Source: Deltaproteobacteria bacterium
GTDB lineage: Bacteria > Desulfobacterota > Syntrophia > Syntrophales > UBA5619
Length of the DNA stretch: 13,103 nt
Assembly (NCBI GenBank): GCA_023487865.1
Contig: JAMDBG010000014.1
Coordinates: 1-13,103 of the forward strand
Reading direction: 5' to 3'
The notes beneath the pieces were generated by a model. That model searched no databases. It was not told the DNA's origin and saw nothing but the letters and a program-made list of their open reading frames with translations. Of this stretch, positions 7,218 through 13,103 are shown piece after piece; the stretch's first letter is position 1, and every line of letters begins with the position of its first letter. The translations under genes and the position numbers were made by a program.

Positions 7218-8255
7218 GTGATCAAGGTCGGTATATACGGGGGGAGCGGATATACAGGGCAGGAGCTGATGAGATTGCTCATCAACCATCCCGACGCGCA
7301 GGTCGTGGCTGCGACCTCCCGCCGGTTTGCCGGGGTTCCGGTCGACGAAGTCTATCCCGTCTTTTCCGGAATGACGGATCTGGTATACACGGATGCCTCT
7401 CCCGAAGCGATCGCCGATCTGGCCGATATCGTCTTTCTGGCACTCCCCCATGGGATTGCCATGGAATTTGCGCCGGTTTTTTTACAGGCCGGCCGGAAGG
7501 TCATCGATCTGAGCGCGGATTTCCGTATCCACGCGGCGGCGACCTATGAGGCGTGGTACGGCCGGCATAAGACGCCCGGAACGCTCGGAGAGGCGGTTTA
7601 CGGTCTGCCTGAGCTTCATCGGGACAGCATCCGCAGCGCACGGCTGGTCGCCAATCCCGGCTGTTATCCCACCAGCATCATTTTAGGGCTGGCTCCGGTT
7701 CTCAAGTCGCACTGGATCGATACCGATTCCGTCATCGCCGACTCGAAATCGGGTGTCAGTGGTGCCGGCCGGGATCCCCAGATTGCCTCGCTTTTTTGCG
7801 AAGTGGCGGAGGGGTTCAAGGCCTACAAGGTCGGGGGGCATCGGCACACCCCGGAGATCGAGCAGGAACTGAGTGCGCTTGCGGAGCGGGAAATGAAAAT
7901 CTCTTTCACTCCCCACCTGCTGCCGGTGAAGCGAGGGATACTGAGCACGATTTATGCGAAGCTCAGCAAGGAGGTGACCGCGGAGGAGGCGACTGCTCTG
8001 TATCGGGCGTTTTACCGGGAGGAATCCTTTGTTCGGATCTGCCGGTCCGGCCAGTTTCCCAATCTCTCCTCCGTTGTCGGTTCAAATTACTGCGATATCG
8101 GAGTCACCATAGACAAGAGAACCGGGAGGATCATCATCGTCTCGGCGATCGACAACCTGATCAAGGGGGCTTCCGGCCAGGCCATTCAGAACATGAATCT
8201 GCTCTGCGGTCTGAAGGAAGAGACCGGCTTGCCTGCCATAGCCCTTTTCCCCTGA
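7218..8255 (+). CDS. argC: N-acetyl-gamma-glutamyl-phosphate reductase
   Basis: ArgC reduces N-acetylglutamyl phosphate to the semialdehyde with NADPH, the third step of arginine synthesis, in the cytoplasm. From the GTG at 7218 the product is 345 residues, a standard length. It starts MIKVGIYGGSGYTGQEL with the nucleotide-binding glycine motif. The catalytic cysteine is Cys149 in NPGCYPT, and the GGHRHTPEI segment lies near residue 206. The GTG is preferred because GGAGG (7205-7209) lies 8 bases upstream and the protein then begins as in relatives. The upstream ATG at 7200 follows the T-tract of the rpsI terminator without a binding site. cysS begins 15 bases after the stop. Confidence 0.96.
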   Translation: MIKVGIYGGSGYTGQELMRLLINHPDAQVVAATSRRFAGVPVDEVYPVFSGMTDLVYTDASPEAIADLADIVFLALPHGIAMEFAPVFLQAGRKVIDLSADFRIHAAATYEAWYGRHKTPGTLGEAVYGLPELHRDSIRSARLVANPGCYPTSIILGLAPVLKSHWIDTDSVIADSKSGVSGAGRDPQIASLFCEVAEGFKAYKVGGHRHTPEIEQELSALAEREMKISFTPHLLPVKRGILSTIYAKLSKEVTAEEATALYRAFYREESFVRICRSGQFPNLSSVVGSNYCDIGVTIDKRTGRIIIVSAIDNLIKGASGQAIQNMNLLCGLKEETGLPAIALFP

Positions 8256-8270
8256 TGCGCCGGAGGAGCA

Positions 8271-9740
8271 ATGTCTCTGAGAATATTCAACTCCCAGACG
8301 AAAAAAAAAGAGGAGTTCCTTCCCCTTCATGAGGGAAAGGTCGGTATCTATGTGTGCGGTATCACTGCCTACGATGTGTGCCATGTGGGGCATGCCCGTT
8401 CGGCCGTGGTGTTTGATGTCATCACCCGCTATCTCCGCTACCGGGGCTATGACGTGACCTATGTCAAGAACTTCACCGATGTCGACGACAAGATCATCGA
8501 GAAGGCGCAGAGGGAAAAGAAAGGGATAGCCGAGATCTCCGAACGGTATATCCGGGAGCACGACGAGGATATGGCGGCGCTCGGCGTCGCCCGGCCGACG
8601 GTGACCCCCCGGGCGACGGAGCATATCGATGGGATGATCCGCCTGGTGGCCGCGCTGATCGAGAAGGGGTTGGCCTATGCGGTGGATGGCGATGTGTACT
8701 ACGCAGTAGAAAAATTTCCCGGGTACGGCAAGCTCTCCGGACGGGATCTTGAAGACATGCTGGCCGGCGCCCGCATCGATGTGAATGACAGGAAGCGCAA
8801 TCCCTATGACTTTTCCCTCTGGAAGGCGAGCAAGGAGGGAGAACCCTGGTGGGAGAGCCCCTGGGGACATGGCAGACCCGGCTGGCACCTGGAGTGCTCC
8901 GTGATGAGCCAGAGGTATCTCGGAGACACCTTTGATATCCATGGGGGCGGGGAGGATCTGATCTTCCCCCACCACGAGAACGAAATCGCCCAGTCGGAGG
9001 GGGCGACGGGCAGACCCCTGGCCCGGTACTGGGTCCATAACGGTTTTGTCAGAGTCAACAGCGAGAAGATGTCAAAATCCCTCGGCAACTTCTTCACCAT
9101 TCGGGATATCCTGAAGCAGTATCATCCCGAGGTCCTCAGGCTCTTCATGCTGCAGAGCCATTACCGGAGCCCCGTCGATTTTTCCGATGCAGCCCTGAAC
9201 GATGCCCGGCAGGGGATGGATCGGTTTTATTCTACACTCAAGACGATAGCGGATCTCCTGGCTGCAGGAACGGGGAGGGCGGTTTCGGCGGGGGCAACCT
9301 CAGACAAGGACTGGGCGCTTACGAACCATCTTCAGAGTTTGCGGGAGCGGTTCACCGAGGCGATGGACGACGATTTCAACACGGCCCGCGCGATCGGTTG
9401 CCTGTTCGATACGGTCCGTCTCCTCAATGCCTCTTTCACGGGGAAGAAAGTGGAAACGTCGCCTGCCGTGCTTGAACAGACGGGGAAAATCCTCCGTGAT
9501 CTCGGTTCCGTCCTGGGTCTTCTCGTCGAGGACCCGGATCCCTATCTGCGTCTCGACCGGGAACGGGAGGCGGTGAAGCGCGGCCTGGCCGTCGCGGAGA
9601 TTGAACGGCTCATCGCCGACCGCCGTGCCGCAAGAGAGGCGAAGGAATGGCAGAGGGCCGATGAGATCCGGAAGGACCTGGCCGCCCAAGGGGTGATCCT
9701 CAAGGACTCGCCGGCCGCCACGACCTGGATGATCGCTTAA
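8271..9740 (+). CDS. cysS: Cysteinyl-tRNA synthetase
   Basis: This class I synthetase charges tRNA-Cys with cysteine using ATP. The 489-residue product has HVGH (residues 38-41) as the HIGH motif and KMSKS at 266-270. The zinc ligands that discriminate cysteine are all present: Cys29, Cys209, His234 and Glu238. The C-terminal half is the helical anticodon-binding region (DDFNTARAIG, then a charged helix bundle). GGAGGAG directly precedes the ATG. A run of nine A at 8301-8309 encodes KKK near the N-terminus and could be slippery, but the frame stays intact. It lies between argC and an HD-domain gene with which it has no intergenic space. Confidence 0.98.
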   Translation: MSLRIFNSQTKKKEEFLPLHEGKVGIYVCGITAYDVCHVGHARSAVVFDVITRYLRYRGYDVTYVKNFTDVDDKIIEKAQREKKGIAEISERYIREHDEDMAALGVARPTVTPRATEHIDGMIRLVAALIEKGLAYAVDGDVYYAVEKFPGYGKLSGRDLEDMLAGARIDVNDRKRNPYDFSLWKASKEGEPWWESPWGHGRPGWHLECSVMSQRYLGDTFDIHGGGEDLIFPHHENEIAQSEGATGRPLARYWVHNGFVRVNSEKMSKSLGNFFTIRDILKQYHPEVLRLFMLQSHYRSPVDFSDAALNDARQGMDRFYSTLKTIADLLAAGTGRAVSAGATSDKDWALTNHLQSLRERFTEAMDDDFNTARAIGCLFDTVRLLNASFTGKKVETSPAVLEQTGKILRDLGSVLGLLVEDPDPYLRLDREREAVKRGLAVAEIERLIADRRAAREAKEWQRADEIRKDLAAQGVILKDSPAATTWMIA

Positions 9741-10340
9741 ATGCTGCCTGAACCGATCCACATCCCCTCTGAAGAGCGATGCCGGCGGATCATGGCCGAT
9801 CTGGGCATGCTGGAAAATATTGTGGCCCACTGCCTGCAAGTCTGCCGCGTTTCCCTGCTTCTGACCGACCATCTCAGTGTTCCCGGGCTCAACCGGGAGC
9901 TGATCCGGGCGGCGGCGCTCCTCCACGACATCACCAAGACCCGGAGTTTCCATACCAAAGAGGATCATTCCGAAACAGGGGCGCGCCTGCTTGCGGATCT
10001 CGGTTATCAGGAGGTGGCCAGGATCGTCGGCCAACACGTCCGTTTGGACCGCTATCCTCTTCCCTCCGCAGCACCGACGGATGCGGAGATCGTCAACTAT
10101 TCCGACAAACGGGTTCTCCACGACAAGATCGTCCCGCTCAGCGAACGCATGGGGTATATCCTGGAAAAATACGGCAGCAGCCCGGAACGGAAGCGGAACA
10201 TCCTCCTCCTCTGGGAGAAGACCGAGAAGCTTGAGAAACGGCTTTTCGCAGGTCTCCCCTTTGCCCCCGGAGATGTCAGCGGTTTGCTTGCAGTCGAACG
10301 TTCCGCTCGGGACTGTCAGGGCCTGCCGCATCGCTTATGA
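9741..10340 (+). CDS. HD-domain metal-dependent phosphohydrolase, substrate unknown
   Basis: The 199-residue product has the spaced metal ligands of the HD superfamily: His30, the pair His62-Asp63 (ALLHDITKTRSF) and Asp122 (YSDKR). His76 and His99 are nearby, as in HDIG-type proteins. Such enzymes hydrolyse phosphate esters of nucleotides or related compounds; nothing visible identifies the substrate. There is no signal peptide or membrane segment. The ATG directly follows the cysS TAA (TAAATG) and has no convincing binding site of its own. Translation probably depends on re-initiation after cysS, making it the third gene of argC-cysS-HD. Its last 65 bases overlap the end of the convergent ABC ATPase gene. 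Confidence 0.85.
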   Translation: MLPEPIHIPSEERCRRIMADLGMLENIVAHCLQVCRVSLLLTDHLSVPGLNRELIRAAALLHDITKTRSFHTKEDHSETGARLLADLGYQEVARIVGQHVRLDRYPLPSAAPTDAEIVNYSDKRVLHDKIVPLSERMGYILEKYGSSPERKRNILLLWEKTEKLEKRLFAGLPFAPGDVSGLLAVERSARDCQGLPHRL

Positions 10341-11814
10341 CCTCATGACCGTCCTTCTGCAGCTTCAGGACATGGTTGATGCAGGGGATCAGTTCCTCCT
10401 GGTGGTGCGTGATGTAGATCAGGCCGGTCGATCCCCCGCTTCCGATGCTCTGCATCAGCGCCAGGACCATTTCCCGGTTTGACCGGTCCAGCCCCTGGCA
10501 GGGTTCGTCGAGAATGAGGAGCTCCGGCGACTTGACCATCGCCCGGACGATGAGCATCAACCGTTTCTCCCCGTAGGAGAGGCGATTGAACGGCCTGTCC
10601 TCCCGGTCCGTCATGCCGAGGAATTCCAGCCATTGATCGGCGAGGGCGACCTGCTCTTTTGAGGCCTTCCGGTAGAGGCCGATCGAATCGAAGAAACCGG
10701 AGAGGATGACCTCCCGGGCGGGGACCGGATGCCGGTACTGGAGCTGCAGTTCAGGAGAGACGACACCAAGCCTCCTTCGGATATCCCAGATGCTTTCCCC
10801 TTCGCCTCTCTTTTTCCCAAAGAGATAGACCTCGTTGGCGTAGGCCTGCAGGTTGTCCCCCGTGATCATGCCCAGGAGGGTCGTTTTCCCCGAGCCATTC
10901 GGCCCGACGACCGCCCAGTTCTCGCCGCGCCGGACGGTCCAGTTGAGATCCTTAAGGACGGCGAGATCGCCGTAGGTCACAGTGACGTGCCTCATCTCCA
11001 CCAGGGGATCGGCGGTCGCCTCCCTTGGCGTCCGTTCGGCAGGCAGAGGCAGGGCCGGCAGGCGCTTTTCCCTGAGGGGTTTCCCCTCGTCCAGGAATGA
11101 TTTCATCCGCTCCGGCGTCATGACGTCGCTCCGGCGCCCCGCCTGGGCGACACGGCCGTCCTGGATGAGAAGCACATGGGAAATCCCCGGAACGACCTCC
11201 TCGATGCGCTGGGTGGCGAGGATGATCTGTGTTCCGTGGTTCATCAGATCGGTGACCGTTGCGGAAAGGAGCTCCCGGCTGCCGACGTCCAGCCCGGCGA
11301 AGGGATCGTCGAGGATCAGCAGCTTCGGCGAGCGGAGCAGGGCCCGGGCGATGAGGATCTTCCGAAACTCGCCGTTGGAGAGCGTCCTGAGCCCGTGGTC
11401 GAGAAGGGGGTGCAGTCCCAGGAGTTTCACGAGGCGGTCAAGGACCGCCGGATTTCCGTCATCCCTGATGAGCATCTCCCCCGCCGTGAGTGCGTGTCCC
11501 TTGTTGCCGCTGAAGAAACGGGCCTCCTCCTGGCGGTCCTCGCGAAGGAGGATCTCCTCCTGAAGTTCGAAAGCGACATAGCCGATCCGCGTTCCCGCGG
11601 CCTCCGGGTCATGACGGATCAGTTTTCCCCGGACATGGGGAAAGTCTCCTTTGATCGCCCTGGCCAGGGCCGATTTACCCGATCCGTTGGCTCCCAGGAT
11701 CGCCCAGTTTTCCCCGGCCCTGATCTCCCATGAGGTTCCGGGGAGGAGCATTTTCCCCCCCGATGCGGAGTGTGACATCCTCCAGTGTGATGAGGTTCTC
11801 ATTTTTTTTATCAT
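10276..11814 (-). CDS. ModF-like double ABC ATPase with an apparent frameshift near its 5' end
   Basis: The 512-residue product has two ABC ATPase domains and no membrane part, like E. coli ModF/PhrA (about 490 residues). It shares the IWDIRRRLG and VILSGFFDSIGLY segments of that family. Domain 1 has Walker A GANGSGKS (41-48) and signature LSNGE (145-149). It has Walker B LLILDD with Asp170 where Glu is usual, and Gln202 at the H-loop. Domain 2 is canonical: GPNGSGKTT (304-312), LSYGE (412-416), LLILDEP with Glu437, and His470. ATG 11814 lacks a good binding site, and residues 1-18 do not resemble an ABC domain. The next frame reads NLITLEDVTLRIGG and joins after seven G (11755-11761). With one G fewer the gene would begin at TTG 11824, 11 bases after GGGAGG (11836-11841). 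No modABC genes are adjacent, so the role is uncertain. Confidence 0.85.
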   Translation of the reverse strand: MIKKMRTSSHWRMSHSASGGKMLLPGTSWEIRAGENWAILGANGSGKSALARAIKGDFPHVRGKLIRHDPEAAGTRIGYVAFELQEEILLREDRQEEARFFSGNKGHALTAGEMLIRDDGNPAVLDRLVKLLGLHPLLDHGLRTLSNGEFRKILIARALLRSPKLLILDDPFAGLDVGSRELLSATVTDLMNHGTQIILATQRIEEVVPGISHVLLIQDGRVAQAGRRSDVMTPERMKSFLDEGKPLREKRLPALPLPAERTPREATADPLVEMRHVTVTYGDLAVLKDLNWTVRRGENWAVVGPNGSGKTTLLGMITGDNLQAYANEVYLFGKKRGEGESIWDIRRRLGVVSPELQLQYRHPVPAREVILSGFFDSIGLYRKASKEQVALADQWLEFLGMTDREDRPFNRLSYGEKRLMLIVRAMVKSPELLILDEPCQGLDRSNREMVLALMQSIGSGGSTGLIYITHHQEELIPCINHVLKLQKDGHEVISDAAGPDSPERNVRLQANR

Positions 11815-11828
11815 CCCTGCTCAAATGG

Positions 11829-11857
11829 TTGTAATCCTCCCGATCTTCTGATAGAGT
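11829..11857 (+). promoter_or_regulatory. Putative promoter for the aminotransferase gene
   Basis: TTGTAA (11829-11834) and TAGAGT (11852-11857) are 17 bases apart, each matching four of six consensus positions. If used, the leader before the aminotransferase start would be about 180 bases. It overlaps the likely ribosome binding site of the divergent ABC gene, so the two 5' ends would be interleaved. Pattern-based only. Confidence 0.35.
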
Positions 11858-11911
11858 GCGCGCCGTTTGAAAAAAGTTCCGTTAGGGCGCCGCCTATGGA
11901 TAGCAGAAAAC

Positions 11912-11950
11912 GGGAAAAATGCCACTTTTTTCCTCGGCATCTTTTTCCCC
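11912..11950 (+). other. Leader segment with two competing hairpins upstream of the aminotransferase
   Basis: GGAAAAA (11913-11919) can pair with TTTTTCC (11927-11933) around a 7-base loop. Alternatively, GGGAAAAATGCC (11912-11923) can pair with GGCA..TTTTTCCC (11936-11949) with a 2-base bulge. The two structures exclude each other. The rest of the 220-base divergent region (11825-12044) shows no further gene that I can support. Confidence 0.4.
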
Positions 11951-12044
11951 CTCTCTGGCTTCCCGGAATCGGGCCTTTCCACAAGGGATAAAGTTCATAC
12001 TGCCGCCGTCTGCTGCCGGGGCGGACATTGAAGGAGGTCGAGTC

Positions 12045-12962
12045 ATGTTGAATGAGCGGGTCGTGTATCTGGGCGGAGAGTATTGCTCCTGGAACGAGGC
12101 GAATGTCCATATCATGTCCCACAGTTTCGGGAGGGGATCGGCGATCTTCGAGGTGATCGGATTTCACGAAACCCAGGCCGGGCCGGCCGTTTTCCGTCTG
12201 GACGAATATGTCTCGCGTTTCCGGAAGTCGGCAGCCCTGCTCGAAATGGAACTGCCTCTTACGAAAGAGGAATTGCAGGAGGCCATCCTCCAGACGGTGA
12301 AGCGCAGCGGGCTCCGCAGCGGTTTGATCAAACTGTTCGGCTTCTACCCCGATATCTCCTTTGCGATACTTCCCCCCCAGAAAAGGATTCAGGTGGCCGT
12401 TTTTGTCTTCACCAAGGAGGAGACGCTCGGCAACCGGCGGGAACCTGAAAACCACAGCGTAACCGCTTGCGTTTCGCGGTGGCGTCGGCTCGATCCCGAT
12501 ACCGTTCCCATCGAAGCCAAGGTGGCGGCCAATTATGTCAACGGGATGGTGGCCAGGCAGGAGTCGCGGACGAAGGGGTACGATTATGCAATCATGCAGG
12601 ATACGCAGGGATTCATCGCCGAGGGGGGGACCGAATCGCTCTTTCTCGTCCGGGAGGGTGTCCTCATGACGCCCACCCTGGGGACTATTCTCCACAGTAT
12701 CACCCGCAAAACCCTCCTGGAGGTCGCGGAGACGATGGGGATCAAGACGTCCACCGGGCGCCTGAACCGGGGGGCTCTCGATGAGGCGGAGGAGATCTTT
12801 TTCTCCGGCACGTCGGCAAAGCTCCTCCCGGTCGGCAAAGTGGAGGCCCGGATCTTGAAAGAGACGCCCGGTCCTGTGACGCGGAAGCTCTCCGCGCGGA
12901 TTGAGGAGATCACCGCCGGACGGGACAGCCAGTTTAAGCGCTGGCTGTTTCCCGTCGCCTGA
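12045..12962 (+). CDS. Class IV PLP aminotransferase, branched-chain aminotransferase-like
   Basis: The 305-residue product is a fold-type IV pyridoxal-phosphate enzyme. The group includes IlvE (branched-chain amino acids), D-amino acid transaminase and PabC. Visible signs are HSFGRGSAIFEVI near residue 26 and the PLP lysine Lys159 in EAKVAANY with Tyr164. Glu193 in GFIAEGGTESLF and the cofactor-phosphate region TILHSITRKTLLEVA and SGTSAKLLPVG also fit. Length and residue numbering match IlvE closely. However, the YIR carboxylate-binding segment of E. coli IlvE reads LIK here, so the substrate is not certain and no symbol is given. ATG 12045 is chosen because a perfect AAGGAGG lies 7 bases upstream (12031-12037). 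The frame is open back to ATG 11919, which lies inside a predicted hairpin and has no binding site. It is divergent from the ABC gene. Confidence 0.92.
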   Translation: MLNERVVYLGGEYCSWNEANVHIMSHSFGRGSAIFEVIGFHETQAGPAVFRLDEYVSRFRKSAALLEMELPLTKEELQEAILQTVKRSGLRSGLIKLFGFYPDISFAILPPQKRIQVAVFVFTKEETLGNRREPENHSVTACVSRWRRLDPDTVPIEAKVAANYVNGMVARQESRTKGYDYAIMQDTQGFIAEGGTESLFLVREGVLMTPTLGTILHSITRKTLLEVAETMGIKTSTGRLNRGALDEAEEIFFSGTSAKLLPVGKVEARILKETPGPVTRKLSARIEEITAGRDSQFKRWLFPVA

Positions 12963-12976
12963 TCCGCGGTCCGTTC

Positions 12977-12994
12977 ATTCCGGTCGACCGGGAT
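12977..12994 (+). terminator. Hairpin after the aminotransferase, possible terminator
   Basis: A 7-bp stem ATTCCGG / CCGGGAT (one G-U pair in RNA) closes a TCGA loop and contains the 12-base palindrome CCGGTCGACCGG. It begins 14 bases after the stop codon. Only a weak T-rich tract (CTCCTTT) follows, so termination is uncertain. Confidence 0.35.
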
Positions 12995-13048
12995 ACGATC
13001 TCCTTTCCGGCTGCAAGCAAAGAAGGCCTGTCTCCGGCCATATTTACC

Positions 13049-13079
13049 TTGACAAACAAATCCTGTTGTGGTCTATAAA
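13049..13079 (+). promoter_or_regulatory. Promoter reading out of the right edge
   Basis: Perfect TTGACA (13049-13054) is followed by TATAAA (13074-13079) after 19 bases, or CTATAA after 18. An AT-rich stretch leads to the window edge. The gene it would drive lies outside the window. Confidence 0.5.
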
Positions 13080-13103
13080 CTAACTTAATAATTTTAACCG
13101 GGG

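Noticed and set aside
8082..9038. 318-residue minus-strand reading frame opposite argC/cysS
   Set aside because: Shadow of cysS, which shows all zinc and HIGH/KMSKS motifs; no binding site or family resemblance.
9300..10331. 343-residue reading frame on the minus strand opposite cysS and the HD gene
   Set aside because: It spans two well-supported genes with clear motifs, has no recognisable domain, and arises from GC-biased codons of the sense strand.
10729..11733. Three overlapping plus-strand reading frames opposite the ABC ATPase
   Set aside because: They are antisense to intact Walker and signature motifs and show no protein-like features.
11919..12044. Upstream extension of the aminotransferase to ATG 11919
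   Set aside because: No binding site, low-complexity Ser/Pro/Phe-rich residues unlike the family, and a perfect AAGGAGG precedes ATG 12045.
11811..12695. 294-residue minus-strand reading frame opposite the aminotransferase
   Set aside because: Shadow of a convincing PLP enzyme; also overlaps the divergent regulatory region.
12980..12991. 12-base palindrome CCGGTCGACCGG as a regulator-binding site
   Set aside because: It sits just after a stop codon as part of a hairpin, so a terminator-like role is simpler.
1..13103. Mobile elements, CRISPR arrays, tRNA genes, toxin-antitoxin or defence genes
   Set aside because: No transposase, integrase, spaced repeats, cloverleaf or defence-type domains were found on either strand.

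Overview
The window is a run of conserved housekeeping genes at roughly 55% GC (estimated by eye). The gene content and the ordering of ribosomal genes, argC and cysS suggest a Gram-negative bacterium of the Desulfobacterota (former Deltaproteobacteria), perhaps close to Syntrophales. LptD, the outer-membrane LPS inserter, shows a Gram-negative envelope. The lineage call is an inference from gene order, protein style and a stand-alone EF-Tu-domain-2-like protein I associate with that group. No phage, insertion sequence, tRNA, rRNA or CRISPR array was seen.

Left part (1-2137): the end of the alpha operon, rpsD (cut by the window edge), rpoA and rplQ, closed by a perfect 10-bp intrinsic terminator. 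Next (2152-6187) come a small beta-barrel protein with its own promoter and a strong ribosome binding site, then folC and lptD. Middle (6227-10340): a promoter with a perfect -35 box drives rplM-rpsI, which ends at a textbook terminator. Only about 20 bases later argC begins (GTG start), followed by cysS and an HD-domain hydrolase with almost no gaps. Right part (10276-13103): a ModF-like double ABC ATPase on the minus strand overlaps the HD gene tail to tail. It is divergent from a class IV aminotransferase. The window ends in a strong-looking promoter for a gene beyond the edge.

The genes serve translation (S4, L17, L13, S9, CysS), transcription (RpoA), folate polyglutamylation, LPS export, arginine synthesis and amino-acid transamination. 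There is no sign of a new multi-gene defence or mobile system.

The observations most worth a second look are these. The modF-like gene has an apparent frameshift in a seven-G tract near its 5' end, shown by gapless alignment of its two ABC domains once one G is removed. The zinc Cys pair of S4 is missing at the left edge. The rplM promoter spacer holds a 7+7 inverted repeat. The aminotransferase leader can form two competing hairpins. LptD carries only two cysteines outside its signal peptide.
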